Source of the DNA: Tenggerimyces flavus
Lineage (GTDB): Bacteria > Actinomycetota > Actinomycetes > Propionibacteriales > Actinopolymorphaceae
Direction of reading: 5' to 3'
DNA: 64,000 bases
NCBI RefSeq assembly: GCF_016907715.1
Contig: NZ_JAFBCM010000001.1
Location: forward strand, 2,852,001 to 2,916,000
How positions within the stretch are numbered: the first letter of the stretch is position 1; every line of letters starts with the position of its first letter. Under the pieces are notes generated by a model, which saw nothing but the letters and a program-made list of their open reading frames with translations, had not been told where the DNA came from and did not search any database. Positions 23,889 to 32,202 of the stretch are shown here, in pieces. The position numbers and the translations under genes are program-made.

Positions 23889-24530
23889 CTAGCGTTCCAC
23901 CCCCGGCAAGCGCGGAGTGAGCGCGCCGAACGGGAGCATCTCGACCTCCCGGCCCATCCCGCGCACGTCCGCCAACGTGATCGGCTCCATCAACAACGTC
24001 CCAGCGGTCTCCGGGAACAGGATCAGCCAGATCCACAGCCCGGCCGCCTCGCCCGCGTACACGGCGCGGTCCGGCGGAGCGGGGACGTGCCACAGCGACG
24101 TCGGGTGCCCGTCGGCGTCGACCTTCGCCTCCGCCTGCCCGAGCCCGAACTTCTCGCCCGGGTCGGGCCCGTCGATCCCCGAGAGGTACGCGCCCAGCCC
24201 GACGCCCGGCTCCTCCGCGACGAGGAGCAGCTCACCGGCGCCGCCGAGCGGGTTCGGTCCGTTCAGCGCGAGAACGGTGGCGCGCGCTCGGTCGTTGTCC
24301 GCCCCGGCGTGCCCCGTTCCGGCGACGACCCAGCCGTGCGGGAGCGGCCAGGGCAGCCAGATCGGCAGGTGCGACCAGTCGGCGAACCGACGTACGCCCT
24401 CAGGTGTCGGTTGCACGCTCGGCAGCAGCGGAGCCACCACGCCGTGCCGATCGCAGCTCCACGACGATGACCAAGCCGACGGCGGATGGACGAAACCACC
24501 ACACCTCGGGCAAACCGGATCACCCTTCAT
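23889..24530 (-). CDS. DUF6758 family protein with N-terminal zinc-ribbon-like motif
   Basis: 213 aa. It opens with CPRCGGFVHPP (CxxC near residue 7) and a second WSCDRHGVV element, a likely treble-clef zinc site. Conserved family text follows: LPIWLPWPLPHGWVVAGTGHAG, GPNPLGGAGELLLVAEEPGVGLGA and LSGIDGPDPG. The function is unknown. It lies 10 nt upstream of the PHP gene, a pairing I recall from other actinobacteria. A 40-nt hairpin (24531-24570) directly abuts the ATG, leaving no room for a normal ribosome-binding site. Confidence 0.82.
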   Translation of the reverse strand: MKGDPVCPRCGGFVHPPSAWSSSWSCDRHGVVAPLLPSVQPTPEGVRRFADWSHLPIWLPWPLPHGWVVAGTGHAGADNDRARATVLALNGPNPLGGAGELLLVAEEPGVGLGAYLSGIDGPDPGEKFGLGQAEAKVDADGHPTSLWHVPAPPDRAVYAGEAAGLWIWLILFPETAGTLLMEPITLADVRGMGREVEMLPFGALTPRLPGVER

Positions 24531-24570
24531 GCACTAGACGGTCCCGCCATGAGCGGGCTCCGTCAAGTGC
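24531..24570. promoter_or_regulatory. Hairpin abutting the DUF6758 gene start codon
   Basis: Arms GCACT-a-GACGG-t-CCCGC and GCGGG-ct-CCGTC-a-AGTGC pair with only single-base interruptions around a 5-nt loop. The next base on the left is the start codon. It could hinder or control initiation, or be a short palindromic repeat. Confidence 0.55.
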
Positions 24571-24665
24571 TGACCCCGCCTGGATCCGTCGCGCTCCGAT
24601 GAAGACGATCATGAAAGGCGCGTCAAGATCAGCCGACGAAGCCGCGTTCGCCTACCGTGGTGAGC

Positions 24666-24929
24666 ATGGGACCGTTGCAGCTCCTGGCCAACCCGAAGAA
24701 GCTCCTCAGCATCGTCACGATCGCTGCCGCGGTTCTCGCCGGTCTGTATGCGTTCTCCCAGACCAACGGGAAGTTGCCGGCCGCGGCGATCCTGCTCCTG
24801 GCCGTCGTCCTGCTCGCGGTACTCGCCATGAACAAGGAGGGCGGCAAGGGCTGGATCTGGTTGCTGGTCTCCTGGGCGGTCGCCGTGATCGCGTACGGCG
24901 CCCTCTTCCCGAACGGCCTCTCAGTTTGA
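24666..24929 (+). CDS. Small membrane protein of unknown function
   Basis: 87 aa. Three hydrophobic segments are seen (about 14-31 SIVTIAAAVLAGLYAFS; 41-54 AAAILLLAVVLLAV; 64-80 WIWLLVSWAVAVIAYGAL) with a short basic NKEGGKG loop between the last two. No family is recognised. Nearby in-frame GTG codons at 24657 and 24660 are alternatives; no strong ribosome-binding site distinguishes them. Codon use matches its neighbours. It stands alone between divergent DUF6758 and the repeat at 24931. Confidence 0.6.
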   Translation: MGPLQLLANPKKLLSIVTIAAAVLAGLYAFSQTNGKLPAAAILLLAVVLLAVLAMNKEGGKGWIWLLVSWAVAVIAYGALFPNGLSV

Positions 24930-24930
24930 T

Positions 24931-25029
24931 GGTCGCGGTCCGGCTCGCTCAGTTTCGCCGCACGCCACCGCCTGTCAAGCGGCGCAGCGATGTCCAGATG
25001 GGGCTTCTTCGACCAGCCGGATCGCGACT
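24931..25029. repeat. Palindromic element family F4, copy 1
   Basis: Arms GTCGCGGTCCGGCT (24932-24945) and AGCCGGATCGCGAC (25015-25028) enclose about 70 bp with CTCGCTCAGTTTCGC on the left and GCTTCTTCGACCAGCCGG on the right. The same phrases recur at 36075-36176. The right arm reaches the stop codon of the minus-strand hydrolase gene. Confidence 0.75.
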
Positions 25030-25909
25030 AGGGCTGTGAGGCCTCGTCCCAGAAGTGCGTGAACACCTCGGCCGTCGCCATCGGACGGTCGACCGGCGCG
25101 GAGTGCCCGGCACCGGTGATCACCTCGTGCTGGGCGTCGAGGCGCTCGGCCATCCGTGCCTGGAGCTCCGGCGCCCAGCCGTCGTCGTCGGCGCCGTACG
25201 CCACCAGCTTGGGAAGGTCGACCTTCGCGAGGTCGTCCACCAGGTCCGGCGCCTCGAGGACGTGCTGGGTGATGACGCGGAGCGACGTCGGGTTGTTCGC
25301 CAGGAACCGAGCCTGCAGGAACTCCACGATCTCCTCGGCCGGCGCGGGCTGGCCCTGCGCGACCTCGATCGCGCGCTTCGCCTCCCAGACGGCGCCGAGA
25401 CCCTGCGTGGGGATCGCGTCGATCATCATCCGGAGCAGGTCGGACTCTTGCGGCTTGAGGTCCCGGATCCCGGACGGGCCGCTGGACAGCAACGTGAGCG
25501 AGGCGAACGCGTCGGGGGCCGCGAGCACCGCGGCGCGGGCGACGAAGCCGCCGAACGAGTGGCCGACCAGGTGGACGGGACCGGCATCGATGGTGCGCGC
25601 GATCGCGACGGCGTCGGCGCCGAGCTCGTCGAGTGCGTACGCGCTGGCGTCGTCGGGACCGGGCGTCTCGTACTGTCCGCGCAGGTCGACGGCGACGACC
25701 CTGCGGCCAGGTCCGGCCAACAGTCCGAGGACCGAGAGGAAGTCCTCCTTGCTCCCCGTCCAGCCCGGAAGGAGCAGGGCGGCAGATCCGCGTACGGATG
25801 GATCCCAACCGGCCGGGATGGCTTCGAGGCAGGCGAATTCACCACGAGTGGTGACGAGTCGCCGTGCTTGAACCCCCGCCTGGAGTTCCAGTGACCGTGG
25901 TGTGCTCAC
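25028..25909 (-). CDS. Alpha/beta hydrolase
   Basis: 293 aa. The fold signatures are in order: LLLPGWTGSKEDFLSVLGLL (oxyanion strand), VVAVDLRGQYETPGP, HLVGHSFGGFVAR (nucleophile elbow GHSFGG, Ser in the middle), KLVAYGADDDGWAPE (acid) and ITGAGHSAPVDRP (His). The substrate is unknown. The GTG start has no good ribosome-binding site, so the N-terminus is uncertain. It is divergent from the L,D-transpeptidase gene. Confidence 0.85.
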   Translation of the reverse strand: MSTPRSLELQAGVQARRLVTTRGEFACLEAIPAGWDPSVRGSAALLLPGWTGSKEDFLSVLGLLAGPGRRVVAVDLRGQYETPGPDDASAYALDELGADAVAIARTIDAGPVHLVGHSFGGFVARAAVLAAPDAFASLTLLSSGPSGIRDLKPQESDLLRMMIDAIPTQGLGAVWEAKRAIEVAQGQPAPAEEIVEFLQARFLANNPTSLRVITQHVLEAPDLVDDLAKVDLPKLVAYGADDDGWAPELQARMAERLDAQHEVITGAGHSAPVDRPMATAEVFTHFWDEASQP

Positions 25910-26045
25910 GAGGAGTAACCGTAGGGCAAGGACCCTCCAGAGGATGATTCGGGCCGGACACACGGACCCGGCGCGTTCGGTAAGGATCCGCGGCGTCGTA
26001 CGATGGCCCACGCCGGGGGTCCCGAGGGCACGAAGGAGGCCGGAG

Positions 26046-26798
26046 GTGAAGCACGCCGGGCGGCGTCGTGCACGTGTGCCACGCGTGCGCCGTGGCCGCG
26101 TCGTTGCTGCCGTGTCCTCGGCCTTGACCGTCGCTGTCGCGCTGTTGGGCGCGAGCGGGGTCTTCCAGCTCCCGGACCCGAGCCAGCTCACGTTGACCGC
26201 CGATGGTGGTACTCCCACGGCGGAACGCAGTGACGACCGCGCGTCCCGCGGGACTCGGCCGGAGACCGTTCCGCCGGCGCCGTCCCCGACGACAGCGGGC
26301 AAGAACAAGAACACTGCCCCGCCGGTGGAGCCCAACCAGACTCCCGAGCAGCCCGCGACCCCGTCGTCGAAGCCCAAGGCGGGCGAGTGGCCGCTGCCGG
26401 CGAGCTCCGGCGAGGGCAAGCGGATCGTGTACGACCTCGACGACAACTACGTCTGGCTCGTCGACGACGACAACGACGTGGAGCGCAGCTACCTGGTCTC
26501 AGGCACGAAGTTCGGGCAGCTCAAGCCCGGCACGTTCGAGATCTACAAGAAGCGCGAGCACACGACGAGCTACCACGGCATCGAGACCATGAACTACATG
26601 GTCTCGTTCTACAAGACTCCCAAGGGCAACGGGATCGGCTTCCACGACATCCCCGAGTTCATGGACTCCGGCGAGCCGGTGCAGACGCTCGCCCAACTCG
26701 GGACATCGCTCTCCGACGGCTGCGTGCGTCAGGCCCGCCCGGACGCCATCGCCCTGTGGGAGTTCTCCAAGGTCGGCATGAAGGTCGTCATCGTCTGA
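26046..26798 (+). CDS. L,D-transpeptidase (YkuD domain)
   Basis: 250 aa. A basic N-terminus leads into a single hydrophobic anchor (about 23-42, VAAVSSALTVAVALLGASGV), then a Pro/Thr/Lys-rich linker (about 60-115) and a YkuD domain. The catalytic motif is LSDGCVR with Cys226, preceded by GIGFHDIPEF. These enzymes make 3-3 peptidoglycan cross-links or attach proteins outside the membrane. GAAGGAGG and GGAG precede the GTG. A terminator hairpin overlaps its stop codon. Confidence 0.87.
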   Translation: MKHAGRRRARVPRVRRGRVVAAVSSALTVAVALLGASGVFQLPDPSQLTLTADGGTPTAERSDDRASRGTRPETVPPAPSPTTAGKNKNTAPPVEPNQTPEQPATPSSKPKAGEWPLPASSGEGKRIVYDLDDNYVWLVDDDNDVERSYLVSGTKFGQLKPGTFEIYKKREHTTSYHGIETMNYMVSFYKTPKGNGIGFHDIPEFMDSGEPVQTLAQLGTSLSDGCVRQARPDAIALWEFSKVGMKVVIV

Positions 26799-26809
26799 CG
26801 ACGACCTTC
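26780..26809. terminator. Terminator overlapping the L,D-transpeptidase stop codon
   Basis: GAAGGTCGTC (26780-26789) pairs with GACGACCTTC (26800-26809) around a 10-nt loop holding the TGA stop. It is followed by a short T-rich stretch, and on the other strand it lies 11 nt past the DEAD-box helicase stop. Confidence 0.75.
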
Positions 26810-26819
26810 GCCTTTCCGC

Positions 26820-28361
26820 CTATTCGGCGGGCGTAGCGTCCGATCCAGCCTTGCGCCGACGGCGTACGCGCTTGCGCCGCGCCGGCCCTTCGTCCGATGA
26901 CGACGCCGCCTCGGCCGGTTGCTCCGGTGCGGTCGTCGCGCCTTCCGAAGCCCCCCCGACCGGCTCGCCGTCACGTAGGCGGCGCCGCTGCCGAGTCCGC
27001 GTGCGGGCCGCCTTGCGCGCGGGACGTTCCGTACGGCTGTCGTCCGAAGACTCGGACCGTCGCCGCGGCGACTTGACCTTTGGCGGGCCCACCGTGCCGG
27101 TCACGTCCTTGGCGATGCCCAGGTCGGAGAACAGGTGGTCCGACGTGGAGTACGTCTCCACCGGCTCGTCGAACGGCAGCTTCAGCGCGTTGTTGATCAT
27201 CTTCCAGCGCTGCATGTCGGGCCAGTCCACGAACGTCACCGCGACGCCCGTCGCGCCAGCGCGCCCGGTCCGCCCGATCCGGTGCAGGTACGACTTCTCG
27301 TCGTCCGGGCACTCGTTGTTGATCACGTGCGTGACGCCCTCGACGTCGATCCCGCGCGCCGCGACGTCGGTCGCGACCAGCACGTCGATCTTGTCGCCGC
27401 GGAACCGTTCCAGCGCCTTCTCCCGGGCGCCCTGCCCGAGGTCGCCGTGGATCGCCGCCGCCGCGAAGCCGCGCTCGGCGAGGTCGTCGGACAGCCGCTG
27501 CGCCGCCCGCTTGGTCTCGCAGAACACCATGACTCGGCCGCGGTCCTCGGCCTGCAGGATCCGCGCGATCACCTCGGGCTTGTCCATGTCGTGGCAGCGA
27601 TAGACGAACTGCGCGGTCGCCGGAACCATCTGGCTGTCCTCGGCCGACTCGGCGCGCACGTTGATCGGGTGCCGCATGTGCCGGCGGGCCAGCTGCACGA
27701 TGTCGCCCGGCATGGTCGCCGAGAACAGCATCGTCTGGCGCAGCTCGTGCGTCTTGGCGATCAGCCGCTCGACGTCCGGCAGGAAGCCGAGGTCGAGCAT
27801 CCGGTCGGCCTCGTCCAGCACCAGCACCTTGACGTGGGAGAGGACGAGGCTGCCGCGGTCGGCGAGGTCGAGCAGCCGCCCGGGCGTGCCGACCACCACG
27901 TCGACGCCGCGTTTGAGGGCGTCCAGCTGTGGCTCGTACGGCACGCCGCCGTAGACGGTGAGGGTGCGGACGTCGCGGATGGCGCCCGCGACCTGGAGGT
28001 CGGCGGCGACCTGGAGCGCGAGCTCCCGGGTGGGCGCGACGACGAGCGCCTGCGGCTTGCCCGGCGCGTCGTGGTCGGCGTACTCGCGGTCGCCCTGGGC
28101 GACGATCCGCTGCAGGACGGGAATCCCGAACGCGAGCGTCTTGCCCGTGCCGGTGCGCGCCTGAGCGATGAGATCGGTGCCTAGCAGGCCGATCGGGATC
28201 GCCATCGTCTGGATCGGGAACGGCTCGGTGATTCCGACGCGCTCTAGGGCGTCGACAATCTCCGGTAGCGCACCGAGTTCCTTGAAGGTCGTCAGAGCTT
28301 TCTCGCTTCTTTTCTTCGCTGCATTCGCGGCCTCGCGGTCCCTGACCGGACGGGGTGACAC
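26820..28361 (-). CDS. DEAD/DEAH-box ATP-dependent RNA helicase
   Basis: 513 aa RhlE/CshA-like enzyme. The Q-motif region is TFKELGALPEIVDAL with PFPIQ. Walker A is AQARTGTGKT (66-75), followed by PTRELA, TPGRLL, VLDEADRM (DEAD) and LFSATMP. The C-terminal RecA fold has VFCETKRAAQRL, VATDVAARGIDV and HRIGRTGRAG. From about residue 420 the tail is Arg/Lys/Ser-rich, usual for actinobacterial RNA helicases that bind structured RNA. The start is GTG (VSPRPVRDRE). It is divergent from the ferritin-like gene with 57 bp between. Confidence 0.93.
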   Translation of the reverse strand: MSPRPVRDREAANAAKKRSEKALTTFKELGALPEIVDALERVGITEPFPIQTMAIPIGLLGTDLIAQARTGTGKTLAFGIPVLQRIVAQGDREYADHDAPGKPQALVVAPTRELALQVAADLQVAGAIRDVRTLTVYGGVPYEPQLDALKRGVDVVVGTPGRLLDLADRGSLVLSHVKVLVLDEADRMLDLGFLPDVERLIAKTHELRQTMLFSATMPGDIVQLARRHMRHPINVRAESAEDSQMVPATAQFVYRCHDMDKPEVIARILQAEDRGRVMVFCETKRAAQRLSDDLAERGFAAAAIHGDLGQGAREKALERFRGDKIDVLVATDVAARGIDVEGVTHVINNECPDDEKSYLHRIGRTGRAGATGVAVTFVDWPDMQRWKMINNALKLPFDEPVETYSTSDHLFSDLGIAKDVTGTVGPPKVKSPRRRSESSDDSRTERPARKAARTRTRQRRRLRDGEPVGGASEGATTAPEQPAEAASSSDEGPARRKRVRRRRKAGSDATPAE

Positions 28362-28406
28362 CCACGCGATGGCCCTAGCAACCAGTCAGTCTACTTGGCG
28401 GGCCGT

Positions 28407-28421
28407 TACGATCCGCACATG
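28407..28421 (+). promoter_or_regulatory. Leaderless promoter -10 box of the ferritin-like gene
   Basis: TACGAT (28407-28412) ends 6 nt before the ATG, the spacing of leaderless actinobacterial transcripts. No ribosome-binding site precedes the start. Confidence 0.5.
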
Positions 28422-29123
28422 ACTGCCGAGCAGCCCGCTGAGCAGGTCCCGTCCGCCCTCGACGATCCGGTCTACCGCCCCGCGGTGATCGACCTGCTGG
28501 GGGTGCTCGCGTACGGCGAGCTCACGGCATTCGAACGGTTCGTGATGGACGCCACGATGGCCCCGACCGTGGACGACAAGGCCGCGCTCGACGCGCTCGC
28601 GGTGAACGAGTTCCACCACTTCGAACGGCTCCGCGACCGGCTCCAGCTGCTCGGAGTCGATCCGGTCTCGGCGATGGAGCCGTTCCGGACCGCGTTCGAC
28701 GCGTTCCACGAGCACACCGCGCCCTCGGACTGGCTCGAGGGGCTGGTCAAGGCGTACGTGGGCGACGGGATCGCGACCGACTTCTACCGCGAAGTCGCCG
28801 CGTACGTCGACGCCGACACCCGTGCGCTCGTGCTCGAGGTGCTGGAGAACTCGGGGCAGGCGGAGTTCATCGTCGACCGGGTACGGAAGGCGATCGAGGA
28901 GGACCAGCGGATCGGTGGCCGGCTCGCGCTCTGGGGGCGGCGGCTGGTGGGAGAGGCCTGGTCACAGGCACAGCGGGTCGCGGCGGATCGGGACGCGCTC
29001 ACCGCGCTGCTCGTCGGGGGAGTGGACCGCCCGGGGATGGATCTCGCGGCAATAGGCAGGATGTTTGCCAGACTCACCGAGATGCACACGCAGCGGATGA
29101 CCGCCTTGGGGCTCCAGGCCTGA
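28419..29123 (+). CDS. Ferritin-like fold protein (MiaE-like)
   Basis: 234 aa, mostly helical. The pattern of the actinobacterial MiaE-like ferritin group is visible: VIDLLGVLAYGELTAFERFVMDA, then NEFHHFERLRDRL (ExxH with extra His), later EVLENSGQAEFIVDRV and a C-terminal FARLTEMHTQRMTALG helix. The Glu and His residues at the right spacing could bind a di-iron centre. The function is not established; true MiaE hydroxylates a tRNA base. It is divergent from the DEAD-box helicase gene, a pairing that I recall as conserved in actinobacteria. Confidence 0.82.
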   Translation: MTAEQPAEQVPSALDDPVYRPAVIDLLGVLAYGELTAFERFVMDATMAPTVDDKAALDALAVNEFHHFERLRDRLQLLGVDPVSAMEPFRTAFDAFHEHTAPSDWLEGLVKAYVGDGIATDFYREVAAYVDADTRALVLEVLENSGQAEFIVDRVRKAIEEDQRIGGRLALWGRRLVGEAWSQAQRVAADRDALTALLVGGVDRPGMDLAAIGRMFARLTEMHTQRMTALGLQA

Positions 29124-29146
29124 GCGGTCCAGGCGGGAGCCCCAAG
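29105..29146. terminator. Bidirectional terminator between ferritin-like and GlsB-like genes
   Basis: CTTGGGGCTC (29105-29114) and GAGCCCCAAG (29137-29146) form a 10-bp stem whose left arm overlaps the end of the ferritin-like gene. Confidence 0.7.
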
Positions 29147-29155
29147 CGGGCTTCG

Positions 29156-29425
29156 TCAGGTCGTGGTCTTGCTGCGGCCGGTCACGGCGGCAGCGATCAC
29201 CACCAGTACTGCGGCCAGGACGATGCTGATGATCCAGCGCAGCCAGTCGATGCCCGGCGTGTCCTTGACGCCGAGCAAACCAGCCACGTAGTAGCCGATC
29301 AGTACGCCGCCCACGCCACAAACGAGCGTCAGCCAGAACGGGATGTTGTCTCGGTTGCCTGGAGCGACCCACTTGCCCAGAAGGCCGATGATGATGCCGG
29401 CGATGATGACGCCAATGACTTCCAC
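29156..29425 (-). CDS. GlsB/YeaQ/YmgE-type small stress membrane protein
   Basis: 89 aa with three glycine-rich membrane helices. The transglycosylase-associated family pattern is clear: IIAGIIIGLLGKWVAPGN, LVCGVGGVLIGYYVAGLLGV and a last helix WIISIVLAAVLVVIAAAVTG. Members are envelope-stress proteins of unclear mechanism. The start ATG is 9 nt downstream of GAAAGGGG, a good ribosome-binding site. Confidence 0.9.
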   Translation of the reverse strand: MEVIGVIIAGIIIGLLGKWVAPGNRDNIPFWLTLVCGVGGVLIGYYVAGLLGVKDTPGIDWLRWIISIVLAAVLVVIAAAVTGRSKTTT

Positions 29426-29788
29426 CGCGGTGCCCCTTTCTCAGGCGAGAGCGCCCTCGCTCCCGCACAAGCACTACCCGGCTTGATCATCGCTCAATCT
29501 GAGCCCCGCGTGCGCATTTGGCGCGCAAATCTTCCAATCGATTTGTCCTGCTTCCGGTCGATACGCACGCCTAGTAATCGGTTTCATGCCACCACGGCGT
29601 GAACGCGACGCTTCAATGCTTGTAAGCGAGCGAAAGCGCATGGAAGTTGGCATGTCTGCGCATCTTGACGGGTTGTGTCGGCGGTGTGACACTCGGCGCA
29701 ACTGATAGGCAGATTGCCTATCCATTCGTTGTTCGAGCAGATCGCCCAGCAGTTGACCAGCCCGGTGACACACCCCTGGAGCGAACTC
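29426..29788. other. Gap without a gene: divergent control region
   Basis: This 363-bp gap is more AT-rich than its surroundings and separates the GlsB-like gene (minus) from the LPMO gene (plus). It contains the inverted repeat at 29704-29722. No other repeat or short gene is convincing. Confidence 0.55.
29704..29722. promoter_or_regulatory. Inverted repeat upstream of the LPMO-chitinase operon
   Basis: GATAGGCA-gat-TGCCTATC, an 8-bp perfect inverted repeat 66 nt upstream of the LPMO start codon. It is a candidate operator. It does not match the DasR-type site that I remember for Streptomyces chitin genes. Confidence 0.5.
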
Positions 29789-30547
29789 ATGAACAGATCA
29801 CTGCAGTTGCTCGCCGCCGGCGTCCTCGTCGGAACGATGGTGATGGCGGCGACGCCCGCGTACGCGCACGGGTCGATGGAGAACCCGATCAGCCGCACCT
29901 ACCAGTGCAGGTTCAACGACAACGTGGAGAACCCAACCACGCCTGCCTGTCAGGCCGCGAAGGCCCTCGGTGGCACGCAGCCCGTCTACGACTGGAACGA
30001 GGTGAACATCGCGAACGCGGCCGGCAACCACCGGGCGATCATCCCGGACGGCAAGCTGTGCAGCGCCGGTCGCGACAAGTACAAGGGCTTCGACCTGCCC
30101 CGTTCGGACTGGCAGGCAACCTCCCTAACGTCTGGCGCGCAGACGACGTTCACGTTCCATGCGACGGCCCCGCACCGCGGTAGCTGGGAGCTGTACGTCA
30201 CCCGCGACGGCTACAACCCGAACCAGCCGTTGAACTGGTCGTCGCTTGAGTCGACGCCGTTCTTCCGCGTCGACGAGCCCCCGGTGTCGAACAACCGGTA
30301 CACGTTCAACGTCCAGCTGCCGTCCGGGAAGAGCGGCCGGCACCTGATCTACCTGATCTGGCAGCGCAACGACAGCCCGGAGGCGTTCTACTCCTGCTCC
30401 GACGTCGTCTTCGGCGGCGGGTCGCCGAACTCCGCGCTGACGGGAACGAACTGGGCTCCGATGGTCGAGCTGGTCGCCTCGCTCAAGGGCGTCGGCACAC
30501 CCACGTACGTGCGCGACGCCGTTCAGGAGTCGCACCACAACCACTAA
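29789..30547 (+). CDS. Secreted AA10 lytic polysaccharide monooxygenase
   Basis: 252 aa. The signal peptide ends at AYA, leaving His27 (AHGSMENPISRTYQC) as the mature N-terminus; this is the copper histidine-brace residue. The family segments YDWNEVNIANAAGNHRAIIPDG, FTFHATAPHRGSWELYVTRDGY (second copper histidine) and LIYLIWQRNDSPEAFYSCSDV are present. AA10 enzymes cut crystalline chitin or cellulose oxidatively outside the cell. No extra binding module is attached. Only 29 bp separate it from the chitinase gene, so chitin is the likely substrate. Confidence 0.94.
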   Translation: MNRSLQLLAAGVLVGTMVMAATPAYAHGSMENPISRTYQCRFNDNVENPTTPACQAAKALGGTQPVYDWNEVNIANAAGNHRAIIPDGKLCSAGRDKYKGFDLPRSDWQATSLTSGAQTTFTFHATAPHRGSWELYVTRDGYNPNQPLNWSSLESTPFFRVDEPPVSNNRYTFNVQLPSGKSGRHLIYLIWQRNDSPEAFYSCSDVVFGGGSPNSALTGTNWAPMVELVASLKGVGTPTYVRDAVQESHHNH

Positions 30548-30576
30548 GCACCTTCCTTTCCTTCAGGAGTGTTCGG

Positions 30577-32130
30577 ATGAACAAACCCCTGCGGGTAGCC
30601 CTTGCTGCCCTACTGACCTCCGCGGCGGTGCTCGCGTTCACGCACACCGCGCAGGCAGCGCCGGCCACCGCCACGTTCGGCAAGACGGCGAGCTGGGAGA
30701 CCGGCTACGAAGCGAAGTACACGATCACCAACGGCACGACGTCGACGATCTCGGGCTGGCGGGTCGAGATCGATATGCCAGGCGGCACGTCCGTCGGCAC
30801 GTACTGGGACACGCTGCTCACCTCCTCCGGCAGCCACTACACGTTCGCCAACCGCGAGTACAACGGGTCGATCGCGCCGGGTGCGTCGGTGACGTTCGGC
30901 TTCGTCGCGAACGGAACAGGCAACCCGGCTAACTGTTTGCTCAACGGCGCTCCCTGCTCGGGCTCCGGTACGCCGGGAACGCCAAGCACGCCTGGCAATC
31001 TGCGGGTGACCGGTACGACGAACTCGTCGATCTCGGTGGCGTGGAACGCGTCGTCGGGAACGGTGACCGGCTACCGCGTGTACGAGGGCACGACCGTGCG
31101 CTCGACCGGGTCCGGGCTGTCCGCGACACTGGGTGGGTTGGCGACCTGTACGTCGCACACGTACACGGTGAAGGCGTACAACAGCGTGGGAGAGTCGGTG
31201 GCGAGCGGACCGGTGACAGCGACGACGACGGGCTGCACGACGCCCGCGGCCGGGATGGGCGCGGCGCCGTATCTCTATGAGGGTTGGGGAAACCCGCCGA
31301 ACCCGCAGACCGTGATGCAGGCGACGGGGATCAAGACGTTCACGATGGCGTTCATCCTCTCCTCCGGTGGCTGCAACCCGGCCTGGGACGGCACCCGCCC
31401 GTTGACAGGTGGCGTCGACCAGACCGCGATCAACCAGATCCGCGCGGGCGGCGGCGAGGTCATCCCGTCGTTCGGTGGCTGGAGCGGCAACAAGCTCGGG
31501 CCGAACTGCTCGACGCCGGAAGCGCTGGCGGGCGCGTTCCAGTCGGTGATCGACGCGTACGGGCTGAAGGCCGTCGACGCGGACATCGAGAACACCGACG
31601 AGTTCGAGAACTTCACCGTTCAGGACCGGATCCTGAACGCGCTGAAGATCGTCAAGCAGAACAACCCGGGGATCAAGACGATCGTCACGTTCGGCACGAC
31701 GACCTCGGGGCCGTCCTCGACGGGCATCCGGCTGGTCAACCGGGCCGCTGAGCTGCAGACGAACATCGACGTGTTCACGATCATGCCGTTCGACTTCAGT
31801 GGCGGCGCGAACATGTACCAGAACACGGTCAACGCGTCGGAGGGCTTGAAGAACGCGCTGAAGAACGCGTTCGGCTGGGACGACGCGACGGCCTACCGGC
31901 ACATGGGCATCTCGGGGATGAACGGGCTGTCGGACCAGCAGGAGCTGACGTCGCTCGACACCTGGCGACAGATCCGCGACTGGGCGAACTCCAAGCAGCT
32001 CGCGCGGCTCGCCTACTGGGCCGTCAACCGCGACCGCCCCTGCCCCGGCGGCGGCGTGGTGTCGAACTGCAGCGGCATCGACCAGCCGGAATGGGAGTTC
32101 ACCCGCATCACCGCCGGCTTCACCGGGTAG
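30577..32130 (+). CDS. Secreted GH18 chitinase with CBM2 and FnIII modules
   Basis: 517 aa. A signal peptide (1-28, ending AQAA) is followed by a CBM2-type carbohydrate module (about 30-128, TNGTTSTISGWRVEIDMPGG) and a Gly/Thr/Pro linker. An FnIII module (about 138-225, NSSISVAWNASSGTVTGYRVYEG) leads to a GH18 barrel. The catalytic signature is D334-A-D336-I-E338, in which Glu338 is the acid. The domain order resembles Streptomyces family 18 chitinases. It follows the LPMO gene and ends at a very strong terminator. Confidence 0.95.
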   Translation: MNKPLRVALAALLTSAAVLAFTHTAQAAPATATFGKTASWETGYEAKYTITNGTTSTISGWRVEIDMPGGTSVGTYWDTLLTSSGSHYTFANREYNGSIAPGASVTFGFVANGTGNPANCLLNGAPCSGSGTPGTPSTPGNLRVTGTTNSSISVAWNASSGTVTGYRVYEGTTVRSTGSGLSATLGGLATCTSHTYTVKAYNSVGESVASGPVTATTTGCTTPAAGMGAAPYLYEGWGNPPNPQTVMQATGIKTFTMAFILSSGGCNPAWDGTRPLTGGVDQTAINQIRAGGGEVIPSFGGWSGNKLGPNCSTPEALAGAFQSVIDAYGLKAVDADIENTDEFENFTVQDRILNALKIVKQNNPGIKTIVTFGTTTSGPSSTGIRLVNRAAELQTNIDVFTIMPFDFSGGANMYQNTVNASEGLKNALKNAFGWDDATAYRHMGISGMNGLSDQQELTSLDTWRQIRDWANSKQLARLAYWAVNRDRPCPGGGVVSNCSGIDQPEWEFTRITAGFTG

Positions 32131-32143
32131 CCGGCAACAAGGC

Positions 32144-32189
32144 GTCGCCCTGGTGGGGAACACGGGTGCACCGTCCCCACCAGGGCGAC
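32144..32189 (+). terminator. Strong terminator of the LPMO-chitinase operon
   Basis: GTCGCCCTGGTGGGGA (32144-32159) and TCCCCACCAGGGCGAC (32174-32189) form a perfect 16-bp stem with a 14-nt loop, 14 nt past the chitinase stop. Confidence 0.88.
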
Positions 32190-32202
32190 CAGCTCGGTCA
32201 GC

